Made by a program: the position numbers and the translations under genes. A DNA stretch of 47,232 nt from Mycolicibacterium chubuense (GTDB lineage: Bacteria; Actinomycetota; Actinomycetes; Mycobacteriales; Mycobacteriaceae), in assembly GCF_001044255.1 (NCBI RefSeq), contig NZ_JYNX01000021.1:11978-59209 (forward strand), in the 5' to 3' direction. A model generated the notes under the pieces. That model was not told where the DNA came from and did not search any database. It saw nothing but the letters and a program-made list of their open reading frames with translations. Every line of letters starts with the position of its first letter. Within the stretch, counting starts at the first letter, position 1. Positions 8,791 through 17,799 of this stretch are shown piece after piece.

Positions 8791-9648
8791 ATGTCTGTAA
8801 GGACCGCCCTCCGGCCCGGCACGGTGTCGCCGACACGGCCGGTGCCTGCGTCGATTCCCCGTCCCGAGTACGTGGGCAGGCCGACGGCGCAGGAGGGCTC
8901 GGAGCCGTGGGTGCAGACCCCGGAGGTGATCGAGAAGATGCGGGTGGCCGGCCGGATCGCCGCCGGCGCGCTCGCCGAGGCGGGTGCAGCGGTCGCCCCC
9001 GGCGTCACCACCGACGAACTCGACCGGATCGCCCACGAGTACATGGTCGATCACGGTGCCTACCCGTCGACGCTGGGTTACAAGGGCTACCCGAAGTCGT
9101 GCTGCACGTCGCTGAACGAGATCATCTGCCACGGCATCCCGGACTCGACGGTCATCGAGGACGGCGACATCGTGAACATCGACGTGACCGCCTACATCGA
9201 CGGCGTGCACGGCGACACCAACGCGACCTTCCTGGCGGGCGACGTCTCCTCCGAACACCGGCTGCTCGTCGAACGCACCCACGAGGCCACCATGCGCGCG
9301 ATCAAGGCGGTCAAGCCGGGCCGCGCCCTGTCGGTGATCGGACGGATCATCGAGGCGTACGCGAACCGGTTCGGCTACAACGTCGTTCGCGACTTCACCG
9401 GTCACGGCATCGGCACCACGTTCCACAACGGCCTGGTGGTGCTGCACTACGACCAGCCGTCGGTGCAGACCGTGATCGAACCCGGGATGACCTTCACGAT
9501 CGAGCCGATGATCAATCTCGGCAGCCTGGACTATGAGATCTGGGATGACGACTGGACCGTGGCGACCCGGGACAGGAAGTGGACCGCCCAGTTCGAGCAC
9601 ACCCTGGTCGTCACCGACTCCGGCGCGGAGATCCTCACCGCGGCCTGA
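8791..9648 (+). CDS. mapB: Methionine aminopeptidase type 1c
   Basis: Removes the N-terminal methionine from nascent proteins. The five metal ligands are all present and fall at Asp131, Asp142, His205, Glu238 and Glu269, the positions I recall for M. tuberculosis MetAP1c; the substrate-contact His114 (IICHGIP) is also there. The N-terminal extension of about 40 residues contains the proline-rich [12 protein letters not shown] stretch, typical of type 1c enzymes and thought to contact the ribosome. The length is 285 residues. The ATG at 8791 is preceded by a -10 hexamer and no Shine-Dalgarno site, so it is probably leaderless. Confidence 0.96.
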   Translation: MSVRTALRPGTVSPTRPVPASIPRPEYVGRPTAQEGSEPWVQTPEVIEKMRVAGRIAAGALAEAGAAVAPGVTTDELDRIAHEYMVDHGAYPSTLGYKGYPKSCCTSLNEIICHGIPDSTVIEDGDIVNIDVTAYIDGVHGDTNATFLAGDVSSEHRLLVERTHEATMRAIKAVKPGRALSVIGRIIEAYANRFGYNVVRDFTGHGIGTTFHNGLVVLHYDQPSVQTVIEPGMTFTIEPMINLGSLDYEIWDDDWTVATRDRKWTAQFEHTLVVTDSGAEILTAA

Positions 9649-9656
9649 GACGTCGG

Positions 9657-9662
9657 TAGCCT
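9657..9662 (+). promoter_or_regulatory. -10-like hexamer TAGCCT (leaderless lipoprotein gene)
   Basis: TAGCCT ends exactly 6 bases before the ATG at 9669, in the 20-base gap after mapB. There is no ribosome binding site, which fits leaderless transcription separate from mapB. Confidence 0.5.
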
Positions 9663-9668
9663 GAAGCC

Positions 9669-10328
9669 ATGATCCGGCGGGCCGCCTTCGCGACGGTCGC
9701 CCTGCTGCTGCTCGGCGGGTGCTCGCCGACGGTGGCCGGCACCGCGACCTGGCCCGGTGCGCGGTTGGACCGGGCGCTGCTGACCGCCGCCGACTTCCCG
9801 CCCGGTGTGCACTACGAACGCATCTCCAAGGATCCCGGCATGGCCGACGGTGCGGGTGGTCCGCCCCCGATGCTGTCGAAGCCCGAGGGCTGCACCGACG
9901 GGCTGACCCGCGACATCGCCGCCACCGCAGAGCGCGGTCCCGGCAGCGCCGCCGAGTACGTGGCCGCCTACGACGGCGCCCGCATGGTGATCACGGTGCT
10001 CACCTGGCCGCTGGACCTCGACCGGCTGGCCGCGACCGCGGCGCGGTGCGCGGAGTTCCAGACGTTCTTCGCGCCCACCGACCCCGGCATCCCGATGACC
10101 ACCACCAGGCTGACGACGCCGCGGCCCGACGCATTGGTCTACGAGCAGACCATGCACCTGTCCGGCGCGGACAGCACGGTGTACTTCTCTTTCGAAAACC
10201 TCGGTGCCACGGCCGTGTTCGGCATCGCCTTCCCGACGAACGACCCGTCGATTCCGGTCAAAGGCACGCTGCCGCAGACATTTCTGGACGTCGTGTCCCG
10301 GCAGGCGGAACGCGCGCAGGCGCCGTGA
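9669..10328 (+). CDS. Mycobacterial lipoprotein of unknown function
   Basis: Exported lipoprotein, 219 residues. The signal peptide MIRRAAFATVALLLLGGC has positive residues, a short hydrophobic core and a lipobox LGGC with Cys18 as the predicted lipidated residue. The mature part begins SPTVAGTATWPG and contains LLTAADFPPGVHYERI, a start often seen in mycobacterial lipoproteins of the DUF5642/sensor-like kind, and two conserved-looking cysteines (EGCTDG near 77 and ARCAEF near 122) that could form a disulfide. No enzymatic motif is recognised. It lies immediately downstream of mapB but appears to have its own promoter. Confidence 0.75.
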   Translation: MIRRAAFATVALLLLGGCSPTVAGTATWPGARLDRALLTAADFPPGVHYERISKDPGMADGAGGPPPMLSKPEGCTDGLTRDIAATAERGPGSAAEYVAAYDGARMVITVLTWPLDLDRLAATAARCAEFQTFFAPTDPGIPMTTTRLTTPRPDALVYEQTMHLSGADSTVYFSFENLGATAVFGIAFPTNDPSIPVKGTLPQTFLDVVSRQAERAQAP

Positions 10329-10377
10329 GGGCGCCGCACGAGCGGCAAAACCGGCCCGCCGACTCCCGTCCGGCCTG

Positions 10378-10383
10378 TAGCGT
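10378..10383 (+). promoter_or_regulatory. -10-like hexamer TAGCGT (leaderless)
   Basis: TAGCGT ends 6 bases before the ATG at 10390. No ribosome binding site is visible, so the transcript probably starts at the start codon. Confidence 0.5.
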
Positions 10384-10389
10384 GGCGCA

Positions 10390-10953
10390 ATGCCCTCCCC
10401 CATGATCACCGTCGACGGCATCGGCGTACCCGTCGAGGTCGCCGGTCCGGAGAAGGGTTCGGTCGTGGTGCTGCTCGGCGCGGCGCAGAAGACTCCCGCC
10501 GCGTACGAAGCCGTGTGTCAGCGGCTGCACACCGCCTCGCTGCGCACCGTCGTCATCGGCCCCGATCCGCGACTCACCGCCAAATCGGTGATCGGCATTC
10601 TGGACGCGCTCGAAGTCCGGTGGGCGCTGCTCGTGGGGGACCGGTTCGGTGGGGAACTGGCCTGGGAACTCGCCGCCACCCGGCTCGATCGGTTCATCGG
10701 TCTGGTCGTCATCGACCGCGGCCACCCGCGGGTGGCCGATCTGTCGGGGGTGGTCCGTGACGAGCACTGCCCGCCGGTGGAGTTGAACACGACCGCTCTG
10801 GTGAGCTCGAGCGCCGCGCGGGCGGTCGCCAAGGCGAGCCAACGCTTCGTCTACGGCGAGTACCGGATCGTCGACCTGCTGGGGCGCCGTCAGGCCGCCG
10901 ACTCGACGGCCCAGCTGGCGGCCGAGATCGTGATGCGCACCAGCACCTGGTGA
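10390..10953 (+). CDS. Alpha/beta-hydrolase-fold protein without catalytic serine
   Basis: Short protein of 187 residues with the layout of an alpha/beta hydrolase: an early strand VVVLLGA (about 25-31), then DALEVRWALLVGDRFGGELAWELA, the helix after the nucleophile elbow. At the elbow the usual G-x-Ser-x-G reads G83-D-R85-F-G87, so arginine replaces the nucleophile. No obvious oxyanion or C-terminal acid/His pair is seen, and the protein ends far short of a full hydrolase (about 270 residues). It is therefore probably not a working esterase; a binding or regulatory role is possible. The start ATG follows a clear -10 hexamer. It converges on ngg with 7 bases between the two stops. Confidence 0.65.
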   Translation: MPSPMITVDGIGVPVEVAGPEKGSVVVLLGAAQKTPAAYEAVCQRLHTASLRTVVIGPDPRLTAKSVIGILDALEVRWALLVGDRFGGELAWELAATRLDRFIGLVVIDRGHPRVADLSGVVRDEHCPPVELNTTALVSSSAARAVAKASQRFVYGEYRIVDLLGRRQAADSTAQLAAEIVMRTSTW

Positions 10954-10960
10954 GCGGACG

Positions 10961-12757
10961 TCAGGCCGGGGCGTCGTCGCCGCCGGCCGCCTCGCCCGGC
11001 GTCCACGCCGGCGGGATGCCGGGCTGGCCGGGGAACAGGAAGTCGACGAAAGCCTGTGCGGTGGGCTGAGGCTCGTGGTTGGCCAGCCCCGGACGTTCAT
11101 TGGCCTCGATGAACACGTACTCCGGCCGGGTGACGTCGGGGACGAGCAGATCGATGCCCGTCACCGGGATACCGATCGCGTCGGCGGACGCCACCGCGAC
11201 CCGGCACAGTTCCGGGTGCACGGTCGAGGTCACGTCGTGGATGGTGCCGCCCTGATGCAGATTGGCCGTCCGGCGCACCCGCAGTCGCTCGCCCTCGGGC
11301 AGGACGTCGTCGAACGCGTAACCGGCTTCGCGCACCGTGGTCTCGGTGACGACGTCGATCGGGATGCGTGACTCGCCACCGGTGGCGGCGGCGCGCCGCC
11401 GGCTCTGCGCCTCGATCAGTTCGGCGATGGTGTGCCGGCCGGTGCCGGTCACCTCGGCGGGCATCCGCAGCGCGGCGGCGACCACCTTCTTGTCGATCAC
11501 CACCAGGCGCAGGTCGTCCCCCTCGGCGCGCTGCTCGATGAGCACCTCGGGATGCTGCTCGCGGGCCCGGGCCAGCGCCGCGTCGAGTTCCTCGGGGCCG
11601 TCCACTCCCACGGTGATGCCCTTGCCCTGTTCGCCGCGGGTGGGTTTGACCACCACGTCGCCCACCTCGGCGAGGAACTCGTGGTCGGCCTCGTCGAACG
11701 TGGCCAACCGGCCCTTCGGAACGGTGATCCCGGCCTCAGAGACGATGCGCCGCGTCAGGCGTTTGTCGTCGCAGCGGCTCATCGCCACCGCAGACGTGTA
11801 CTCGGACAACGATTCCCGTGTGACGACGCTGCGCCCACCGTGCGACAACCGCATCTCACCGGCCTCGGCGTCGAGCACCTCGACCCAGATGCCGCGGCGC
11901 ATCGCCTCGTCGGCGATGATCCGCGCGTAGGGGTTCAGGTCGTCGACGGTCTCGGGCGGGTGGGTGAACAACGGCTCGTTGATGGCGTTCTTGCGCTTGA
12001 CCGCCATCACCGGCACGCGGCTGAAGCCGAGCTTCTCGTAGAGCGCGATCGCCGCGTTGTTGTCGTGGGTGACCGACAGATCCATGTAGGCGCGGCCGCG
12101 TTCGCGGTACAGCGACGCCAGGCTGCGGGTCAGCGCCGCGCCAACGCCGGGCAGCGTGGCCGCCGGGTCCACCGCGAGCGTCCACAGGCTCGACCCGTTC
12201 TCCGGATCGGCGAACAGGGTGGCGTGGTCGACGCCGGTGACCGTGCCGAGCACGGTGCCGTCGTCACCGACGGCGACCAGGTAGTCGACCGAGTGCTGGT
12301 TCTGATGGTTGTCCCACAGCACGTCGGTGGGCGCGGGCACCATGCCGCACCGGACGTAGACGCGGTTCATCGCGTCGGCGTCCTCGCGTGTCTGCAGCGC
12401 GCGGACGGTGAAGCCACTGCGCGGGGGGCCGGGATCCTCGGCGTCGGTGAACCGCAGCCGGTAGGTGTGGCTGGGGTCGATGAACAGCTCGGCGGGCGCC
12501 TTGGAGACCAGCACGTGCGGTTCGCGGGCGTAGATGCAGATGTCGCGGCGACCGTGCGCCTCCTCGCGCAGCACCTCCGCCAGCCGCCCCGGGTCGCTGA
12601 ACGTCTGGCCGAAAATCAGCCTGCCCCAGCCCAGTTCGAGCACCACATCGTCGGCCATCGCGTCGACCATGTCGGGCGGTGAGGCCTCGTGCAGGGCCAT
12701 CGTGATGGCCTCGGAGGGCTCGCCGGCCTGATCGGCCCTCGGGTCGAGACCCCTCAC
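10961..12757 (-). CDS. ngg: N-acetylglutaminylglutamine synthetase (GNAT plus ATP-grasp)
   Basis: Builds N-acetylglutaminylglutamine, precursor of the osmoprotectant NAGGN. Residues about 110-250 form a GNAT acetyltransferase domain (LWTLAVDPAATLPGVGAALTRSL, LSVTHDNNAAIALYEKLGF). Residues about 310-570 form an ATP-grasp ligase similar to cyanophycin synthetase/glutathione synthetase (VVVKPTRGEQGKGITVGV, LIEQRAEGDDLRLVVID, TGIDLLVPD, FIEANERPG). This two-domain order is the diagnostic layout of Ngg. The GTG at 12757 is chosen because it overlaps the asnO stop in a GTGA arrangement, giving 598 residues; an ATG at 12700 is the alternative. It is cotranscribed after asnO. Confidence 0.88.
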   Translation of the reverse strand: MRGLDPRADQAGEPSEAITMALHEASPPDMVDAMADDVVLELGWGRLIFGQTFSDPGRLAEVLREEAHGRRDICIYAREPHVLVSKAPAELFIDPSHTYRLRFTDAEDPGPPRSGFTVRALQTREDADAMNRVYVRCGMVPAPTDVLWDNHQNQHSVDYLVAVGDDGTVLGTVTGVDHATLFADPENGSSLWTLAVDPAATLPGVGAALTRSLASLYRERGRAYMDLSVTHDNNAAIALYEKLGFSRVPVMAVKRKNAINEPLFTHPPETVDDLNPYARIIADEAMRRGIWVEVLDAEAGEMRLSHGGRSVVTRESLSEYTSAVAMSRCDDKRLTRRIVSEAGITVPKGRLATFDEADHEFLAEVGDVVVKPTRGEQGKGITVGVDGPEELDAALARAREQHPEVLIEQRAEGDDLRLVVIDKKVVAAALRMPAEVTGTGRHTIAELIEAQSRRRAAATGGESRIPIDVVTETTVREAGYAFDDVLPEGERLRVRRTANLHQGGTIHDVTSTVHPELCRVAVASADAIGIPVTGIDLLVPDVTRPEYVFIEANERPGLANHEPQPTAQAFVDFLFPGQPGIPPAWTPGEAAGGDDAPA

Positions 12758-14559
12758 GCGGCGGGCCCGGTGATTCCGTGCTTCTGCAGCCACAACTCGA
12801 GCAGCGCGATCTGCCACAGTTCGTTGCCGCGCAGCGGCGTGAGTCTGCCGTTGGGGTCGGCCAGCAGCCGCTCCACAGCCTCGGGGCGGAACAACCCGCG
12901 CTCCTTGGCCGCCGGGGCGTACAGCGCATCGCGGACCAGATCGAGGTAGGGCCCCTCGAGGTGGGTCAGCGCCGGCACCGGGAAGTAACCCTTGGGCCGG
13001 TCGATCACCTCGGCCGGAATCACCTGGCGGGCAGCCTGTTTGAGCACGCCCTTGCCGTCGTGGGCGGTCTTGAGCTGCGGGGGGCAGGTGGCGGCGAGCT
13101 CCACCAGGTCGTGATCGAGGAACGGCACCCGGCCTTCGAGCCCCCAGGCCATCGTCATGTTGTCGACCCGTTTGACCGGGTCGTCGACCAGCATCACGGT
13201 GGTGTCGAGTCGCAGCGCGCGGTCCACCCCGGTCTGCGCGCCGGCCCGGGCGAAGTGCTCGGTGATGAACGCTTCACTCGGATCGTCGGCGGCGAGGTAG
13301 TTCCGCGACACCAGTTCGGCGTAGCCGGCCTGGTCGCGGTCGAAGAACGCGGCGCGGTAGCTGGCGACGGACCCTTCCAGCGACGCCGCGGCGGGCTCGC
13401 CCATCGGGGGATACCAGTGGTAGCCGGCGAACACCTCGTCGGCGCCCTGACCCGACTGGACGACCTTGACGTGCTTGGCCACCTCCTGACTGAGCAGGTA
13501 GAAGGCCACGCAGTCGTGGCTGACCATGGGCTCGCTCATCGCGCCGATCGCGCCGTCGAGGGCGGGCAGCATCCGGGCGGTGTCGATGCGGATCTGGTGA
13601 TGGTCGGTGCCGAACCGCTCGGCGATGATGTCGGAGTACCGGAACTCGTCGCCGGCCACCCCGTTGACCGATTCGAACCCGATGGAGAACGTCTTGAGGC
13701 CGTGCTGGCCGGCTTCGGCGAGCAGGCCGACGATCAGGCTGGAGTCGACGCCGCCGGAGAGCAGGCAGCCGACCGGCACGTCGGCGACCAGCCTGCGCTT
13801 GACCGCCACCCGCAGCGACTCCAGAATCGCGTCCTCCCAGTCCTTTTCGGACCAGTCGGCGCGATCGTCACGGCGGGTGAAGTCGGGCTCCCAGTATGTC
13901 GTGATGGTGTGGCTGCCGTCGGGTTCGATCGCCATCAGCGAGGCCGGTGGCAGCTTGCGGACGCCGCGCAAGATCGTGTGCGGCGAGGGCACGACCGAGT
14001 GGAAGGTCATGTAGTGGTGCAGCGCGACGGGGTCGATCCGGGTGTCGATGTCGCCGCCCGCCAACAGCGCGGGCAACGACGATGCGAACCGGATCCGGTC
14101 GGCGGTCTCGGACAGGTACAGCGGCTTGATGCCGAGGCGATCGCGCCCGAGGAGTACCCGGCCGCTGTCGCGCTCGACGATCGCAAACGCGAACATGCCC
14201 TTGAGGCGGTCGACGAAGCGGTCACCCCATCGGTGGTAGGCCTTGATCAGGACCTCGGTGTCGCTGTGGGAGAAGAAGCGGTAGCCGTGGCCCGACAATT
14301 CGTCGCGCAGCTGTTCGTAGTTGTAGATGCAGCCGTTCCAGGCGATCGACAGCCCCAGTTCGGCGTCCACCATCGGCTGTGCGCCGGCCTCGGAGAGATC
14401 GATGATTTTGAGCCGCCGGTGGCCGAGAGCGACGCGGCCCTGAGACCACACCCCCGCCGCATCGGGGCCGCGAGGCACCATGACCTCGGCCATCGCGGTG
14501 ACGGCTGGCACGTCCGGGCTTTTTCCGTCGAGGCGTACCTCGCCGGTGGCTCCACACAC
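12754..14559 (-). CDS. asnO: N-acetylglutaminylglutamine amidotransferase (asparagine-synthetase-like)
   Basis: Converts N-acetylglutaminylglutamine to its amide (NAGGN) using glutamine and ATP. The N-terminal class II glutaminase domain begins with the nucleophile Cys2 (MCGATGEV) and contains RGPDAAGVW, GHRRLKIIDLSEAG and WNGCIYNY. The synthetase domain carries the PP-loop LLSGGVDSSLIVGLL near residue 260 and VVQSGQGADEVFAGYHW. The 601-residue length is near that of AsnB; pairing with ngg identifies it as the NAGGN enzyme rather than an asparagine synthetase. The start codon is GTG, with a TAGGGT hexamer 7 bases upstream and no ribosome binding site, suggesting leaderless transcription. The gene order asnO-ngg is that of Sinorhizobium. 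Confidence 0.9.
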   Translation of the reverse strand: MCGATGEVRLDGKSPDVPAVTAMAEVMVPRGPDAAGVWSQGRVALGHRRLKIIDLSEAGAQPMVDAELGLSIAWNGCIYNYEQLRDELSGHGYRFFSHSDTEVLIKAYHRWGDRFVDRLKGMFAFAIVERDSGRVLLGRDRLGIKPLYLSETADRIRFASSLPALLAGGDIDTRIDPVALHHYMTFHSVVPSPHTILRGVRKLPPASLMAIEPDGSHTITTYWEPDFTRRDDRADWSEKDWEDAILESLRVAVKRRLVADVPVGCLLSGGVDSSLIVGLLAEAGQHGLKTFSIGFESVNGVAGDEFRYSDIIAERFGTDHHQIRIDTARMLPALDGAIGAMSEPMVSHDCVAFYLLSQEVAKHVKVVQSGQGADEVFAGYHWYPPMGEPAAASLEGSVASYRAAFFDRDQAGYAELVSRNYLAADDPSEAFITEHFARAGAQTGVDRALRLDTTVMLVDDPVKRVDNMTMAWGLEGRVPFLDHDLVELAATCPPQLKTAHDGKGVLKQAARQVIPAEVIDRPKGYFPVPALTHLEGPYLDLVRDALYAPAAKERGLFRPEAVERLLADPNGRLTPLRGNELWQIALLELWLQKHGITGPAA

Positions 14560-14566
14560 CTGTTCG

Positions 14567-14572
14567 ACCCTA
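14567..14572 (-). promoter_or_regulatory. -10-like hexamer TAGGGT for asnO-ngg
   Basis: On the minus strand TAGGGT ends 7 bases before the GTG start at 14559. No Shine-Dalgarno sequence is present between them. The remaining upstream gap to 14700 shows no other clear signal apart from a weak CCCGG/CCGGG dyad. Confidence 0.5.
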
Positions 14573-14700
14573 CTCTGTTTCGGCGTTCCGATCAGTCCAT
14601 GCAGCCGCGCTCCGACGCCCGGCGATGGGGATGTTTACCCCCGGTCCGGGCGGTCAAACGCGATCAGAGCATCAAGATCGAGATCCGCGTCACAGCGAGC

Positions 14701-16272
14701 TCAGGAGACCCCTCGCAGCTCGTCGTCCGAGAGCGTGACCTGCTTGATCGGGCCGGTGAACCAGTTCTTCACCGACACGTGCCAGTAGATGTAGAGCAGG
14801 ATCAGCACGCCGCCGACCAGCAGCGGGGTGTAGTTGACGAACTTCCATTCGAAGCTGGGGTCCCACGGTGCGCCGCCGATCGACGTCGGGAACATCGCGA
14901 TGATCGACGTCACGATGATCTCGATCAGGGCCAGCGGTGCCATCCACCGGTGGTGCCCGCGAAGGTTCCACCGGCCCAGCGGGAACGAGTCGCCGGCCTT
15001 CCACCGGAAGTAGATCGGCACCGCGAAGCACAGGTACAGGCCGACCACGCCGATCGAGACGACCGCGAAGAACGCGACGGGAACGGGCGCGCCGTTGATG
15101 TCCACCTCGACCAAGGCGGGCAGCGTGATGATCGCCGCGATGGTCGCGGTGACCATCACCGCGTTGGCCGGCACCCGTTTCGCGCTGAGCTTCGACCACA
15201 GCTGATGGCCGGGCACCGCGCGGTCACGGCTGAACGCGAACAGCATGCGCGACGCACTGGTCTGGCACGCGGTGGTGCAGAACAGCTGGCCGGCGGTGGA
15301 GACGAGCAGCACGATGCCGACCCACTTGGAGTCCATCGCCTGGGTGAAGATCGTGGCGACGGCACCACCGCCGGCGGTCACGCCGTCCACGTCCTGGACG
15401 GCGAACAGGAAGGTCAGCAGCAGGATCCAGCCGCCGATGGCGGAGTAGAGGATCGAGCGCCAGATGCCTTTGGCGGCGCCGTCGGCGGCGCTCTTGGTCT
15501 CTTCGGACAGGTGCGCCGATGCGTCGTACCCGGTGATCGTGTACTGCGTCAGGATCGCCGACATCGGGAGGACGAACAGCAGGAACGTCAGGCCCGACGT
15601 GGAACCGCCGAAGAAGCCCGTGTTGTTGACGGTGGTGGCGAACACCGTGGAGAAGCTGGCGTGCTGTTCGGGGATCAGCCACAGAATGGCGACGACCGCC
15701 AGGGCCCCGGCCACGTGCCACCACACCGAGATGTTGTTGATGACGGCGAGCAGGTGCGACGAGAAGATGTTGATCGTCGCCACGACGACCAGGATGACCA
15801 GGAACATGATGAAGGTGCGGGTCAGGCTGTAGCCGGCCAGCCAGGACTCGCTGAAGGTGCCCAGGGTCAGGTCCAGGAACGTCGCACTGCCGTAGGCCAC
15901 CGACGCCAGGATGGCGATCAGCCCGATCAGGTTCAGCCAGCCGGTATAGAAACCCGCCTTGGGGCCGCCCAGTTTGGCTGCCCACCAATAGATCCCGCCC
16001 GAGGTGGGATAGGCGGACACCAGCTCGGACATGCACAGCCCGATGAGAAGGATGAAGACCGACACGATCGGCCAGCCCCATGCGATGGCGGCCGGACCGC
16101 CGTTGTTCCAGCCCAGGCCGAACGACGTGAAGCAGCCGGCCAGGATCGAGATGATCGAGAACGAGATCGCGAAGTTGCTGAATCCCGACCACGACCGCGA
16201 CAGTTCCTGGGTGTAGCCCAGGCTCGCGAGGTGCCTCTCGTCGTCGTCTAGGTGTTCGTGGCCCTCGGGCAC
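14701..16272 (-). CDS. APC-family amino acid/amine permease
   Basis: Integral membrane transporter of the APC superfamily, GABA/choline (ACT)-like branch, about 523 residues with roughly twelve hydrophobic segments. The start of the core, SGFSNFAISFSIISILAGC, and the conserved PTSGGIYWWAAKLGGPKAGF region are typical of the group, as are YDASAHLSEETKSA and WGWPIVSVFIL. The GTG at 16272 is selected because an ideal AGGAGG lies 6 bases upstream; a more upstream ATG at 16326 would precede this site. It is divergent from a gamma-glutamylating glutamine synthetase and an amine-catabolic operon, so an amine such as ethanolamine is the likely cargo. The substrate is inferred from context only. Confidence 0.85.
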   Translation of the reverse strand: MPEGHEHLDDDERHLASLGYTQELSRSWSGFSNFAISFSIISILAGCFTSFGLGWNNGGPAAIAWGWPIVSVFILLIGLCMSELVSAYPTSGGIYWWAAKLGGPKAGFYTGWLNLIGLIAILASVAYGSATFLDLTLGTFSESWLAGYSLTRTFIMFLVILVVVATINIFSSHLLAVINNISVWWHVAGALAVVAILWLIPEQHASFSTVFATTVNNTGFFGGSTSGLTFLLFVLPMSAILTQYTITGYDASAHLSEETKSAADGAAKGIWRSILYSAIGGWILLLTFLFAVQDVDGVTAGGGAVATIFTQAMDSKWVGIVLLVSTAGQLFCTTACQTSASRMLFAFSRDRAVPGHQLWSKLSAKRVPANAVMVTATIAAIITLPALVEVDINGAPVPVAFFAVVSIGVVGLYLCFAVPIYFRWKAGDSFPLGRWNLRGHHRWMAPLALIEIIVTSIIAMFPTSIGGAPWDPSFEWKFVNYTPLLVGGVLILLYIYWHVSVKNWFTGPIKQVTLSDDELRGVS

Positions 16273-16278
16273 GGGAGA

Positions 16279-16284
16279 CCTCCT
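16279..16284 (-). promoter_or_regulatory. Ribosome binding site AGGAGG fixing the permease start
   Basis: A consensus AGGAGG on the minus strand ends 6 bases before the GTG at 16272. It decides the start in favour of GTG and is stronger than most sites in this window. Confidence 0.75.
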
Positions 16285-16331
16285 GTGTGTGGAAAACAGC
16301 GCGACGGCCGGCGCCGGGCACCACAAGGGAG

Positions 16332-16345
16332 AATAGATCGCTATT
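16332..16345. promoter_or_regulatory. AT-rich dyad in the permease/glnA4 divergent region
   Basis: AATAG (16332-16336) and CTATT (16341-16345) form a 5-base inverted repeat around ATCG in the only AT-rich patch of the 162-base divergent region. It may be part of a promoter or operator; no regulator can be assigned. Confidence 0.3.
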
Positions 16346-16434
16346 GGTCTGGCGTCCTACCTTTGAACGTGGCAGTTTGGTGCGGGTGTGGGACGCCGGC
16401 GCACGACAACGACCGCGGGGAGAGTAGGACACTG

Positions 16435-17799
16435 ATGGGCACACGAGGCATGCTGTCGCGATCTGAGCTGGAAAAGCTGGTCGAGGCGGGGGACATCGAC
16501 ACGGTGATCGTCGCGTTCTGCGACATGCAGGGCCGACTGACCGGCAAGCGCCTCTCGGCGCGGCTGTTCGTCGAGGACACCGCGGACCACGGCGCGGAAG
16601 CCTGCAACTACCTGCTGGCCGTCGACGTCGACAACAACACCGTCGACGGGTACGCGATCTCCAGCTGGGAGACCGGCTACGGCGACATGGTGATGACCCC
16701 CGATTTCGCCACGCTGCGGCTGGTGCCGTGGCTGCCCGGCACCGCGCTGGTGATGGCCGACCTCTCGTGGACTGACGGCCGGCCGGTGACCCAGGCGCCG
16801 CGCAGCATCCTCAACCGTCAGATCGACCGGCTCTCCGAGCGTGGCCTGGTGCCGTACGCGGCCACCGAACTCGAGTTCATGGTCTTCGACGACACCTTTC
16901 GCGGGGCTTGGGCGGCCGGCTACAAGGGCCTCACCCCAGCCACCGACTACAACATCGACTACGCGATGCTGGCCTCCACCCGGATGGAGCCGCTGCTGCG
17001 CGACATCCGGCTCGGCATGGACGGCGCGGGCATGTACTGCGAAGGCGTCAAGGGGGAGTGCAACCTCGGCCAGCAGGAGATCGGCTTCCGCTATGACCAT
17101 GCGCGCACCACGTGTGACAACCACACGATTTATCGCAATGGGGCCAAGGAGATCGCCGATCAGCACGGCAAGAGCCTGACGTTCATGGCGAAATTCGATG
17201 AGCGCGAGGGCAACAGCTGCCACATCCACATCTCGCTGCGCGGCGAGGACGGCAGCGCGGTCTTCGCCGACCCCGACGCCGAGGACGGGATGACGCCGCT
17301 GTTCCGCAGCTTCATCGCCGGCCAGCTCGCAACCATGCGGGAGCTGAGCCTGTGTTACGCGCCGAACGTCAACTCCTACAAGCGGTTCGCCGAGGGCAGC
17401 TTCGCCCCGACGGCGATCGCGTGGGGCTTCGACAACCGCACGTGTTCGCTGCGGGTGGTCGGCCATGGCGCGGCGATGCGCATGGAGAACCGGGCGCCCG
17501 GCGGCGACGTCAACCAGTACCTCGCCGTGTCGGCGCTGATCGCGGGCGGCCTGTACGGCATCGAGAACGAGCTCGAGCTGCCCGAAGCGTTGTCCGGCAA
17601 CGCCTACACCAGTGGTGCCGAGCGGCTGCCGACGACGCTGGCCGAGGCCGTCGAGCTGTTCGACAACTCGAAGGTGGCGCGGGACGCCTTCGGCGACGAC
17701 GTCGTCGACCACTACCTCAACTACGCGCGCGTGGAGCTCAAGGCCTTCAACGCCGCGGTGACGGATTGGGAAAGGATGCGCGGCTTTGAGCGACTGTGA
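16435..17799 (+). CDS. glnA4: Glutamine-synthetase-family gamma-glutamyl-amine ligase (GlnA4-type)
   Basis: ATP-dependent ligase of the glutamine synthetase fold, 454 residues, matching the size of M. tuberculosis GlnA4 (Rv2860c). Key blocks include ATELEFMVF (metal glutamates), GECNLGQQEIGFRYDHA, EGNSCHIHISL, NSYKRFA and MRMENRAPGGDVNQYLAVSALIAGG. The related Streptomyces GlnA4 makes gamma-glutamylethanolamide rather than glutamine, and the neighbours here (hydrolase, aldehyde dehydrogenase, SDR, permease) support an amine substrate. The ATG follows a GGGGAGAG ribosome binding site. The next gene starts inside its last codons, so the four-enzyme set is translationally coupled. Whether ethanolamine or another amine is used is inferred. 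Confidence 0.88.
   Translation: MGTRGMLSRSELEKLVEAGDIDTVIVAFCDMQGRLTGKRLSARLFVEDTADHGAEACNYLLAVDVDNNTVDGYAISSWETGYGDMVMTPDFATLRLVPWLPGTALVMADLSWTDGRPVTQAPRSILNRQIDRLSERGLVPYAATELEFMVFDDTFRGAWAAGYKGLTPATDYNIDYAMLASTRMEPLLRDIRLGMDGAGMYCEGVKGECNLGQQEIGFRYDHARTTCDNHTIYRNGAKEIADQHGKSLTFMAKFDEREGNSCHIHISLRGEDGSAVFADPDAEDGMTPLFRSFIAGQLATMRELSLCYAPNVNSYKRFAEGSFAPTAIAWGFDNRTCSLRVVGHGAAMRMENRAPGGDVNQYLAVSALIAGGLYGIENELELPEALSGNAYTSGAERLPTTLAEAVELFDNSKVARDAFGDDVVDHYLNYARVELKAFNAAVTDWERMRGFERL

Noticed and set aside
12754-14559. Asparagine synthetase AsnB
   Set aside because: The fold fits, but adjacency and coupling to the GNAT/ATP-grasp gene make the NAGGN amidotransferase far more likely.
12778-16251. 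A plus-strand open frame of 1157 codons opposite asnO and the permease
   Set aside because: It is antisense to two clear protein families and its composition (many Arg, Gly, His, Asp) is that of a GC-rich shadow frame.
16435-17799. A main glutamine synthetase (GlnA1-like)
   Set aside because: Neighbours are amine-catabolic enzymes, and length and order match GlnA4 rather than the ammonia-assimilating enzyme.
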